A stretch of DNA of 32,869 nt from JBFGCA01 sp041567315. Lineage in GTDB: Bacteria; Acidobacteriota; Thermoanaerobaculia; Multivoradales; JAHEKO01. The first letter of the stretch is position 1, and every line of letters starts with the position of its first letter. Shown here piece after piece: positions 1 through 6,580 of the stretch. The notes beneath the pieces were generated by a model that was given only the letters and a program-made list of their open reading frames with translations, was not told the origin of the DNA and made no database searches. The DNA lies in NCBI GenBank assembly GCA_041567315.1, contig JBFGCA010000046.1, forward strand, positions 1 to 32,869, in the 5' to 3' direction. Position numbers and translations under genes: made by a program.

Positions 1-1220
1 CCGGCGGGCCGGCGATCATGGCCACCGACGCCTGCGTCAACCTGGGGCTGGAGATCGCCGCCCTGAGCGGGGAGACCGGCCGGCGGCTCGCCGCCTTCCT
101 GCCGGCCGAGGCGAGCGTCGGCAACCCGGTCGACATGATCGCCTCGGCCACCGCCGAGACCTACGCCCGGGCGCTCGGCGCGGTGCTCGCCGACCCCGGG
201 GTCGACATGGTGATGGTCATCAACGTCACCCCGCTGCTCTCCAACCCGATCGACATCCTCGACGAGATCGGCGCCGCGGCCCGCGGCCAGACCAAGCCGG
301 TGGTGGCGGTGATGATGGCGACCGAGGAGTTCTACGAGGCGGCCCGTTCGCGGCCCGACGTGCCGCCGGTCTACCACTTCCCGGAGTCGGCGGCGCGGGC
401 GCTGTCGCGCCTCCACCGCTACGCCGACTGGCGCCGCCGGCCCGAGGAGCCCGAGGCGCCGGAGTTCGAAGTGGACGAGGAGGCGGTGGGCCGGCTGCTG
501 ACCGGCGCCGGCGACGGCTACCTGGAGCCTGCCGACGCCCTCCGCCTGCTCGAGCTCTACGGCATCCCGGTGGCGCGCTGGCGGCTGGTGGCCGATCCGG
601 CGGCGGTGGCCGGCGCCGCCGAGGAGCTGGGCTACCCGGTGGTGCTCAAGGCGGTGGGCGCCGAGCTCCTCCACAAGAGCGACGCCGGGGCGGTCAAGGT
701 GGACCTCCGGAGCCCCGCCGAGCTGGCCGACGCGCTGGACCAGATCCGCGGCTCGCTGGCCGCCGCCGGTCTCGGCGCCGAGGGCTACCTGGTCCAGGAG
801 CTGGCCCGCGGCGGCCACGAGGTGATCTTCGGGATCGCCTCCGACCCGCGGTTCGGGCCGCTGCTGATGTTCGGGCTGGGGGGCAAGTACGTCGAGGTGT
901 TCCGCGACGTCCGCTTCGGGGTGACGCCGCTCAGCCGCTCCGAGGCCCGCGAGATGATCCGCGGCATCCGCGGCTTCCCGCTGCTCGCCGGGGTGCGCGG
1001 CGAGAAGGCGGCCGACCTCGAGCTGCTCGAGGAGGTGCTGCTGCGCATCGCCCAGCTGTCGCGCCATCACCCGCAGGTCCGCGAGCTCGACCTCAACCCC
1101 TTCCTGGCCGGCGCCCGCGACGCCAGCAAGGCGCTCGACGTGAGGATCCGGGTGGCGGCGGCCGAAGCGCCAAGCCATGCGGCTGCTCTGTTGGTCACGG
1201 CGGCGACGGCCCCCGTCTGA
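1..1220 (+). CDS. ADP-forming acetate/acyl-CoA synthetase, C-terminal part (truncated by window edge)
   Basis: The reading frame is open at the left edge (frame begins at base 3), so the N-terminal CoA-binding part lies outside the window. The first visible residues (GGPAIMATDAC) fit the CoA-ligase domain of the NDP-forming acyl-CoA synthetase superfamily. From about residue 170 after the ATG at 18 an ATP-grasp domain follows, with HKSDAGAV, FGLGGKYVEVFRDV and a final ELDLNPFL motif. Family members interconvert acyl-CoA, ADP and Pi with free acid, CoA and ATP, usually in acetate or branched-acid metabolism; the full fused protein is normally about 700 residues. The ATG at 18 is internal, not the true start. 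Substrate cannot be told from sequence. The family call is firm. Confidence 0.9.
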   Translation, partial: GGPAIMATDACVNLGLEIAALSGETGRRLAAFLPAEASVGNPVDMIASATAETYARALGAVLADPGVDMVMVINVTPLLSNPIDILDEIGAAARGQTKPVVAVMMATEEFYEAARSRPDVPPVYHFPESAARALSRLHRYADWRRRPEEPEAPEFEVDEEAVGRLLTGAGDGYLEPADALRLLELYGIPVARWRLVADPAAVAGAAEELGYPVVLKAVGAELLHKSDAGAVKVDLRSPAELADALDQIRGSLAAAGLGAEGYLVQELARGGHEVIFGIASDPRFGPLLMFGLGGKYVEVFRDVRFGVTPLSRSEAREMIRGIRGFPLLAGVRGEKAADLELLEEVLLRIAQLSRHHPQVRELDLNPFLAGARDASKALDVRIRVAAAEAPSHAAALLVTAATAPV

Positions 1221-1260
1221 GCTACGGCCTCTGGACCGAAAGGCAACGACGAGAAGCCAC

Positions 1261-2064
1261 ATGGCGCGAGCGGGCAGCGGTCTTGCGAGGACCGGCCGAT
1301 CCGGCCGCCGAGCCGCTGCCGCCCTGGGCATCCTGGCGGTTCTGGTCTCGCCGGCGGCCCTCCCGGCCCAGGACGACGGCGTGGTGGAGCCGCCGCTGGT
1401 GACCGATCGGCCGACCTTCACCGCAGCCGCCACGGTGGTTCCCCGCGGCGCCCTACAGTTGGAGACCGGTCTCACCTGGCAGAGCGCCGACGGCGGGGTC
1501 GACGTGCTGTCCGGCCCGGAGGCGCTGGTCCGCTGGGGCGCCACTCGCCGGCTCGAGCTGCGCCTCGGCCTGCCGGACTACGTCGAGACCGGCGGCGGGG
1601 GGCCGTCGGGCTTCGGCGACGCCTCGCTGGGCGTCAAGCTCCAGCTCGGTCCGATCGAGGACTGGGATCTGGCGCTGATCGGCGCCCTGTCGGTGCTCAC
1701 CGGCGACGAGCCGTTCACCGGCGAGGACCCGGAGGCGACGCTGATCTTCACGGCCGGCCGCGCGCTGGCCGGGTCGTGGAGCCTGGGGACGCAGATCTCG
1801 GCGACCGGCCAGACCGTCGGCGGCGACGAGTCGATCGAGTGGGGCACCGCGGTGGTCCTGGGGCGGCCGCTCGGCGCCTCGCTCGGCGGCTTCTTGGAGC
1901 TGGCCGGCACCTTTCCCGACCGCGGCTCGGCGGCCTGGGTCTTCCACACCGGCCTCACCAGGGGGCTGGGACCGCTGCTCCAGGTCGATCTCCGCGCCGG
2001 GGCCGGCCTCAGCGACCCGGCGCCCGACCTCTTCGTGGGCGTCGGCCTGGCGCTGCGCCGCTAG
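1261..2064 (+). CDS. outer-membrane transporter-like protein (phenol MetA-pathway / PF13557 type)
   Basis: A 267-residue protein from the ATG at 1261. I prefer this start over an earlier in-frame one at 1177 because it puts a basic stretch and hydrophobic helix (AAAALGILAVLVSPAALPA) at the N terminus, a signal peptide probably cut near residue 36. The mature protein begins with a TDRPTFTAAATVVPRGALQLE segment, the TDRP motif typical of the putative outer-membrane transporter family once named MetA-pathway of phenol degradation. The rest is alternating amphipathic strands with glycine turns (beta-barrel-like), ending in LALRR. It lies 40 bp after the acyl-CoA synthetase and 25 bp before the glycosylase. 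Substrate unknown. Confidence 0.7.
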   Translation: MARAGSGLARTGRSGRRAAAALGILAVLVSPAALPAQDDGVVEPPLVTDRPTFTAAATVVPRGALQLETGLTWQSADGGVDVLSGPEALVRWGATRRLELRLGLPDYVETGGGGPSGFGDASLGVKLQLGPIEDWDLALIGALSVLTGDEPFTGEDPEATLIFTAGRALAGSWSLGTQISATGQTVGGDESIEWGTAVVLGRPLGASLGGFLELAGTFPDRGSAAWVFHTGLTRGLGPLLQVDLRAGAGLSDPAPDLFVGVGLALRR

Positions 2065-2089
2065 GCCCGTCCCGTTACTCACCGATCGC

Positions 2090-2998
2090 TTGCCCGAGCT
2101 GCCCGACATCGAGCTGTACCTGGGGGCGCTCGAGCCCCGGGTCGTGGGGCGCCGGCTCGAGCGGGTACGGCTGGTGAGCCCGTTCCTGCTGCGCTCGGTC
2201 GAGCCGCCGCTGGCCGCCGTCCACGGCCGGCGGGTCGAGGCGCTCCGCCGGCTGGGCAAGCGGATCGTCTTCGGCCTCGAGGGCGAGTACTTCCTGGTGC
2301 TCCACCTGATGATCGCCGGACGGCTTCGATGGCGGCCGGCCGGCGCCAGGCCGCCCGGCCGGCGCGGCCTCGCCGCCTTCGACTTCGAGAACGGCACCCT
2401 GCTGCTCACCGAGGCGGGGAGCAAGCGGCGGGCGGCGCTCCACGTGGTTCAAGGCGAGGAGCGGCTCGCCGCCCACGACCCGGGCGGCCTGGAGGTCCTG
2501 GAGGCGAGCTACGAGACCTTCGCGGCGACGCTCGCCCGCCGCAGCCACACCCTCAAGCGCGCCCTGACCGACCCGCGGATCTTCTCCGGCATCGGCAACG
2601 CCTACTCGGACGAGATCTTGCACCGGGCGTGCCTTTCGCCCTTCAAGCGCACCGCCGCGCTGCCGCCTGACGAGACCCGCCGCCTGTTCGAGACCTGCCG
2701 CGAGGTGCTGACCGAGTGGACGGCGCGGCTGCGCGCCGAGACCGGCGACGGCTTCCCCGAAAAGGTGACCGCCTTCCGCGAGGGCATGGCGGTCCACGGC
2801 TGCTACCGCCGGCCGTGCCCGGTCTGCGGCGCCCCGGTCCAGCGTCTGGTCTACGCCGAGAACGAGGCCAACTACTGCCCGGGCTGCCAGACCGGCGGCC
2901 GCATCCTCGCCGACCGCGCACTCTCCCGGCTCCTCAAGGACGACTGGCCGCGGACTCTCGAGGAGCTCGAGGCGCTCGGCCGGCCCAGGGTCGGCTGA
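2090..2998 (+). CDS. mutM: Fpg/MutM-Nei family DNA glycosylase (variant subfamily)
   Basis: A 302-residue base-excision repair glycosylase/AP lyase. The TTG at 2090 is chosen as start because it gives the invariant N terminus MPELPDIE, in which the proline after the removed Met is the catalytic nucleophile, followed by the catalytic Glu. Lys57 (LGKRIVF) and the H2TH segment (DPRIFSGIGNAYSDEIL) are present, and a C-terminal zinc finger with CPVC and CPGC pairs is intact. Differences from classical Fpg: the HLGMSG-type loop reads HLMIAG, the zinc-finger Arg five residues before the third Cys is Asn (NEANYC), and about 30 residues (ILADRALSRLLKDDWPRTLEE) follow the finger. Probably an Fpg-like subfamily whose lesion specificity differs from 8-oxoG Fpg. 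No operon partner is obvious. Confidence 0.87.
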   Translation: MPELPDIELYLGALEPRVVGRRLERVRLVSPFLLRSVEPPLAAVHGRRVEALRRLGKRIVFGLEGEYFLVLHLMIAGRLRWRPAGARPPGRRGLAAFDFENGTLLLTEAGSKRRAALHVVQGEERLAAHDPGGLEVLEASYETFAATLARRSHTLKRALTDPRIFSGIGNAYSDEILHRACLSPFKRTAALPPDETRRLFETCREVLTEWTARLRAETGDGFPEKVTAFREGMAVHGCYRRPCPVCGAPVQRLVYAENEANYCPGCQTGGRILADRALSRLLKDDWPRTLEELEALGRPRVG

Positions 2999-3068
2999 GC
3001 CGCGGGCGCGTGGGCCGGCTCGGCGTCCGTGCCGACGCCAGCCAGGTCCACCCGAGGGCCGAGATGAT

Positions 3069-3088
3069 CCAGGGATGGGCTCCCCTGG
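3069..3088. terminator. possible weak hairpin terminator after the glycosylase gene
   Basis: CCAGGG at 3069-3074 can pair with CCCTGG at 3083-3088 around an 8-nt loop. A small palindrome (CCACT-A-AGTGG, 3090-3100) follows. There is no T-run, so termination is only a suggestion. The rest of 2999-3210 shows no convincing gene. Confidence 0.25.
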
Positions 3089-3218
3089 TCCACTAAGTGG
3101 CTGGATCCGGCTTCAGTTCGTCATGCTCTTGGGATTCACCCCTTTGCTCTGCCATCAGGCTGCGAGCCGAGATCGGAGGCCGGTTGAGCTCAGCGGCGAG
3201 CACCTGCGAACGGTGCGC

Positions 3219-3248
3219 TTGACTTTTTACGCCGTCAAGGCTTAGAGT
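3219..3248 (+). promoter_or_regulatory. sigma70-type promoter of the TonB receptor/TlpA operon
   Basis: TTGACT at 3219-3224 and TAGAGT at 3243-3248 with an 18-bp spacer form a recognisable promoter. It lies in one of the few AT-rich patches of the window (3219-3270), about 45-50 bp before the GTG of the TonB receptor gene. An AAAGG ribosome binding site (3284-3288) precedes that GTG. The -10 box overlaps the operator-like dyad described separately. Confidence 0.55.
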
Positions 3249-3262
3249 TTTGACTACTCTAA
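3242..3262. promoter_or_regulatory. operator-like perfect inverted repeat overlapping the -10 box
   Basis: TTAGAGT (3242-3248) and ACTCTAA (3256-3262) are perfect 7-bp arms around a 7-bp spacer, a 21-bp dyad. A second pair, GTCAA (3234-3238) and TTGAC (3250-3254), is interleaved. The position over the proposed -10 fits repression. The TTAG...CTAA outline resembles DtxR/IdeR-type metal repressor boxes (known consensus arms TTAGG/CCTAA), which would suit a TonB receptor, but no regulator gene is in the window. Confidence 0.5.
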
Positions 3263-3294
3263 ATTAGAAGTCGCCACTTGTAGAAAGGTCCGCC

Positions 3295-5577
3295 GTGAAC
3301 TCCCTCACCTGCCGCCCTCTTCTTCTTCTCACCGTCCTCACGGCTGGCGTTCTGATGGCGGCGCCCCCCCCGGCGGCGGCCGCGGACTGCGCCCTTTCGG
3401 GCCGGGTCGTGGACCGCGACGGCCGGCCGGTGGCGGGCGCCAGGGTGAGTCTGGTCGGCGGCGATCAGACGGCCGTGGCCGGTGGCGACGGCGGCTTCTG
3501 CCTGGCGGGGGTGGCCCCCGGACGCCGGGAGCTGGTGGCGGTGGCCGACGGCTACTCGCTGGGCGGCGGCCGGATCGCCGTCGAAGAGGGCATGCCGGCC
3601 CGGGTCGAGATGGTGCTGCCGCCGGCCTTCGGCGAGGAGATCGTGGTCACCGGCACCCGCACCCGCCAGCGGCTGGCCGAGGTGCCGATCCACGTCCAGG
3701 TGATGGGCCGCGAGGAGCTGGACGCGGTCGCCGCCCGCACGCTGGCCGACGCGATCGAGTGGACCCCCGGTCTGCGGGTCGAGAGCAACTGCCAGAACTG
3801 CAACACCTCGCAGGTGCGGATGCTCGGCCTCGAGGGCGCCTACTCGCAGATCCTGGTCGACGGCCAGCCGACGGTCTCGTCGCTGGCCCTGGTCTACGGG
3901 CTCGAGCAGCTCCCGGCGCGGCTCATCGAGTCGATCGAGGTGGTCAAGGGCGGCGGCTCGGCGATCTACGGCGCCGGCGCCATCGCCGGGGTGATCAACC
4001 TGATCCCGCACGAGCCGTCCCGGACCGGCGGCGTGATCGAGACCAGGGTCTCCGAAACCGGCGGCGAGCCCGGCTATTCGCTGAGCGCCGGGGCCGACTG
4101 GACGGGTCCCGAGGGACGGACCGCGGCCACCGTCTACGGTCAGCTCGACCGGGTCGGCGCGGCGGACGTCGACGGCGACGGCTTCAGCGAGGTGACCCGC
4201 CGGCGGCTCGAGGCGCTGGGCCTGCGCCTCCAGCGCTACGCGCTCGACGGCCGCGGGCGGCTGGCGGCCGAGCTCAACCACATCCACGAGGACCGGCGGG
4301 GCGGCGACCTCGCCAACCTCGACCTGCCACCGCACCGGGCGGCGATCACCGAGGAGATCCTCACCGACCGGCTGGCCGCCAGCGTGAGCTGGCTCCACAC
4401 GCTCGGCTCGCGCTTCGACTACCGGCTGACCGCCTCGCTCGCCGACACCGACCGGCGGAGCTACTACGGAGCCGGGTTCGATCCCGATGCCTACGGCACC
4501 ACCGCCAACCCGCTGTGGCTGGCCGACGCCCAGCTCAACCGCTACCGCGAGCGCGGCACGCTGACCGCCGGGGTCCAGTACACCCGCGACGACGTCGAGG
4601 ATCTGCAGCTCGGTTACGGCCGGGTGATCCGGGACTCCTATCGCAGTGCCGGGGTCTTCGTCCAGGACGACCGCAAGCTGGGCTCGAAGTGGAGCCTGCT
4701 CTACGGCGTGCGGCTCGACGATCACTCCGCGGTCGGGGGGCTGATCGCCTCGCCGCGGGCGGCACTGATGTGGACGCCGCTCTCGCGGCTGACGCTGCGC
4801 GCGTCGCTGGCCCGCGGCTTCCGGCCGCCGGTGGTCTTCGACGAGGACCTCCACATCGAGCTGGTCGGGGGCGGCGACACCCAGGTGGTCCGCAACGCCG
4901 CCGATCTCGAGGAGGAGAGCTCGCTCGCGAGCGCGCTGAGCCTGGAGTGGCGCCCGGAGCTGGACGGCGAGAAGCAGGCGCTGCTCGAGCTCCACCTCTT
5001 CCACACCCGCATCGACGACCTGTTCCACAGCGCCGAGGACGACGACCCGGCGACCCCGGAGATCGAGTTCACCAAGACCAACTTCGGGACCGCGCGGGTG
5101 GCCGGCGTCGAGCTGAGCGGCGCTCTGCGCTGGGGCGCCGTGCTGAGCGTCGAGGCCGGCTGGGTGGAGCAGAGCGCCCGATTTGAGGAGCCCGAGCCCG
5201 ATTTCGGGAGCCGCGAGTTCTTCCGCACCCCGGAGCGCTACGGCACGGCGCTCGTCACCTGGAGCCCGCGCCGCCTCGTCGACGTCTTCCTCGGGCTGCG
5301 CTACACCGGGCCGATGAAGGCGCCGCACTACGCCGGATTCATCCCCGAGGACCGTCTCGAGACAACCCGTTCGTTCTGGACGCTGGATCTCAACGCGGCG
5401 CGCCCGATCGCGCTCGGCGCCGGCAGCAACCGCTCTCTCACCGTCACCGCTGGCGCCAAGAACCTCACCGACGCCTACCAGGAGGACCTCGACCGCGGGC
5501 CCGACCGCGACGCCAGCTACGTCTACGGGCCGCGGCTGCCCCGCACCTGGTTCGTGGGGCTCAAGCTCGAGCTGTGA
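3295..5577 (+). CDS. TonB-dependent outer-membrane receptor with N-terminal CarboxypepD_reg-like domain
   Basis: A 760-residue receptor for active, TonB-driven uptake across the outer membrane. Start is the GTG at 3295, 6 bp after an AAAGG site. Order: signal peptide (about 1-30, ending PPPAAAA), carboxypeptidase-regulatory-like beta-sandwich (about 32-108), TonB-box-like EEIVVTG (114-120), plug domain (about 125-240, with GLEGAYSQILVDG and GGGSAIYGAGAIAGVINLI), then a barrel ending in a hydrophobic strand (TWFVGLKLEL). The plug carries an unusual NCQNCN motif (Cys166, Cys169), able to form a disulfide or bind metal. The next gene, a TlpA-like thioredoxin, overlaps its stop codon. I cannot name the ligand; no cobalamin riboswitch is seen upstream, and the operator-like dyad hints at metal control. 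Confidence 0.92.
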   Translation: MNSLTCRPLLLLTVLTAGVLMAAPPPAAAADCALSGRVVDRDGRPVAGARVSLVGGDQTAVAGGDGGFCLAGVAPGRRELVAVADGYSLGGGRIAVEEGMPARVEMVLPPAFGEEIVVTGTRTRQRLAEVPIHVQVMGREELDAVAARTLADAIEWTPGLRVESNCQNCNTSQVRMLGLEGAYSQILVDGQPTVSSLALVYGLEQLPARLIESIEVVKGGGSAIYGAGAIAGVINLIPHEPSRTGGVIETRVSETGGEPGYSLSAGADWTGPEGRTAATVYGQLDRVGAADVDGDGFSEVTRRRLEALGLRLQRYALDGRGRLAAELNHIHEDRRGGDLANLDLPPHRAAITEEILTDRLAASVSWLHTLGSRFDYRLTASLADTDRRSYYGAGFDPDAYGTTANPLWLADAQLNRYRERGTLTAGVQYTRDDVEDLQLGYGRVIRDSYRSAGVFVQDDRKLGSKWSLLYGVRLDDHSAVGGLIASPRAALMWTPLSRLTLRASLARGFRPPVVFDEDLHIELVGGGDTQVVRNAADLEEESSLASALSLEWRPELDGEKQALLELHLFHTRIDDLFHSAEDDDPATPEIEFTKTNFGTARVAGVELSGALRWGAVLSVEAGWVEQSARFEEPEPDFGSREFFRTPERYGTALVTWSPRRLVDVFLGLRYTGPMKAPHYAGFIPEDRLETTRSFWTLDLNAARPIALGAGSNRSLTVTAGAKNLTDAYQEDLDRGPDRDASYVYGPRLPRTWFVGLKLEL

Positions 5578-6158
5578 GGAGGCGCCGGCCCCGGCCGCTG
5601 CCGGCCGCCCCCGTCTTCGTGGTCGTCGCCCTGGCCCTGCTCGCCTCGGCCCTGCCGGCGACGGCCGCCGGCGACGGCGACTGCGGTCCATGGTGGCAGT
5701 TCGAGGCGGTCGACCTCGAGGGCGGTCGCTGGGACGCCGAGGCGCTGGCCGGCAAGGTCGTGCTGCTCGACTTCTGGGCCACCTGGTGTCTGCCCTGTCT
5801 GGCCGAGCTGCCCAACCTGCGCCGCGCCTGGGAGCGCCACCGCGACCAGGGCTTCGAGCTGCTGGGCGTGCTGCTCGACCGGGGCACGCGGCGCCAGGCC
5901 CGGGCCGAGCTGCGCCGCCACCGGGCCGACTGGCCGCAGCTCTTCGACGGCCGCGGCTTCGCCGGCCCGCTGGCGGTCCGCTTCGGGGTCGACGCGACCC
6001 CGCGCAACCTGCTGCTCGATCGCGCCGGCCGGGTGGTGGCGGTCGACGTCAGGGGCGAGGCGCTGCTCGCCGCCCTGCCGGCGCTGCTCGAACAGCCGGC
6101 GCCGGACCGCATCGCCGGCGGCACCCGCCGTTGCGACGGCGATCGCGGCGGCCGCTGA
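5574..6158 (+). CDS. TlpA/ResA-like periplasmic thioredoxin-fold protein
   Basis: A 194-residue protein whose GTG start (5574) overlaps the TGA of the TonB receptor, so the two are probably translationally coupled. A basic N terminus and hydrophobic helix (about residues 12-32) form a signal peptide or anchor. The thioredoxin domain has the active site WATWCLPC (Cys72, Cys75) and the cis-Pro loop VDATPRN (Pro143). Redox proteins of this type reduce or rearrange disulfides outside the cytoplasm, for example in cytochrome c maturation. Here the obvious candidate partner is the CxxC of the neighbouring receptor plug; that link is inference from adjacency. Two further cysteines (Cys37 and one near the C terminus) lie outside the active site. 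Confidence 0.85.
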   Translation: MRRRRPRPLPAAPVFVVVALALLASALPATAAGDGDCGPWWQFEAVDLEGGRWDAEALAGKVVLLDFWATWCLPCLAELPNLRRAWERHRDQGFELLGVLLDRGTRRQARAELRRHRADWPQLFDGRGFAGPLAVRFGVDATPRNLLLDRAGRVVAVDVRGEALLAALPALLEQPAPDRIAGGTRRCDGDRGGR

Positions 6159-6259
6159 CGGCCGGTCTCCGGTCCGGCATGGCCGGCGCCGTCGAGGCCG
6201 GGTCTCCAGGCGAGCGCCATACCGCGGTCACCGGCACGAAGGCCCCGCCTCCGCCGCGC

Positions 6260-6265
6260 TAAGAT
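6260..6265 (+). promoter_or_regulatory. possible -10 box for a leaderless transcript
   Basis: TAAGAT lies exactly 6 nt before the ATG at 6272 and no Shine-Dalgarno sequence intervenes. This spacing places the transcription start at or next to the start codon. The same arrangement recurs before miaA (31571-31576). No clear -35 box is visible. Confidence 0.35.
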
Positions 6266-6271
6266 CCACCC

Positions 6272-6511
6272 ATGCCGGTCCAGCAGAAGCTCCTGCGGCC
6301 CCTGCTCGAGCGGGTGTTCGGCCGGCTGCGCTTTCCGCAGCTCTTCGCCCTGACGGCGGCGTTGTTCGTCGTCGACCTGATCGTCCCCGACCTGCTGCCC
6401 TTCATCGACGAGCTGCTGCTGGGCCTGGCGACCTTGATGCTGGGGATGTGGCAGCGCGAGCCCGAGGACGGCCCCAGGCCGCCGATGAAGGACGTGACGC
6501 CCGAGCGGTAG
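6272..6511 (+). CDS. small inner-membrane protein (DUF6116-like)
   Basis: A 79-residue protein with a basic amphipathic N terminus (RPLLERVFGRLRFPQL) followed by two hydrophobic stretches (LFALTAALFVVDLIV and LPFIDELLLGLATLMLGMW) separated by a PDLLPFIDE turn: a two-helix hairpin membrane protein with a polar tail. The pattern resembles small proteins filed under DUF6116, but that name is from memory and tentative. No function is known to me. It stands alone between the TlpA gene (113 bp upstream) and a convergent radical SAM gene. Confidence 0.65.
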   Translation: MPVQQKLLRPLLERVFGRLRFPQLFALTAALFVVDLIVPDLLPFIDELLLGLATLMLGMWQREPEDGPRPPMKDVTPER

Positions 6512-6562
6512 CCGGGCAGGTGACGGCGCCGGCGGCCGCCCGGGCCGAACTGGCTACCACCG

Positions 6563-6578
6563 GCCGCCGCTCGGCGGC
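6563..6578. terminator. possible hairpin between convergent genes
   Basis: GCCGCC (6563-6568) and GGCGGC (6573-6578) form a 6-bp stem with a GCTC loop in the 69-bp gap between the convergent small membrane protein and radical SAM genes. There is no T-run on either strand, and in such GC-rich DNA a stem of this size can arise by chance. Confidence 0.25.
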
Positions 6579-6580
6579 AC

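Noticed and set aside
2999..3294. Cobalamin or other riboswitch before the TonB receptor
   Set aside because: No B12-box-like sequence or conserved riboswitch core was seen; the leader is short and shows a promoter with a dyad instead.
3259..5691. Long open minus-strand frame (810 codons) opposite the TonB receptor
   Set aside because: It mirrors a strongly conserved receptor, has low-complexity Gly/Ala/Arg/Val composition and no domain; long antisense frames are expected at this GC content.
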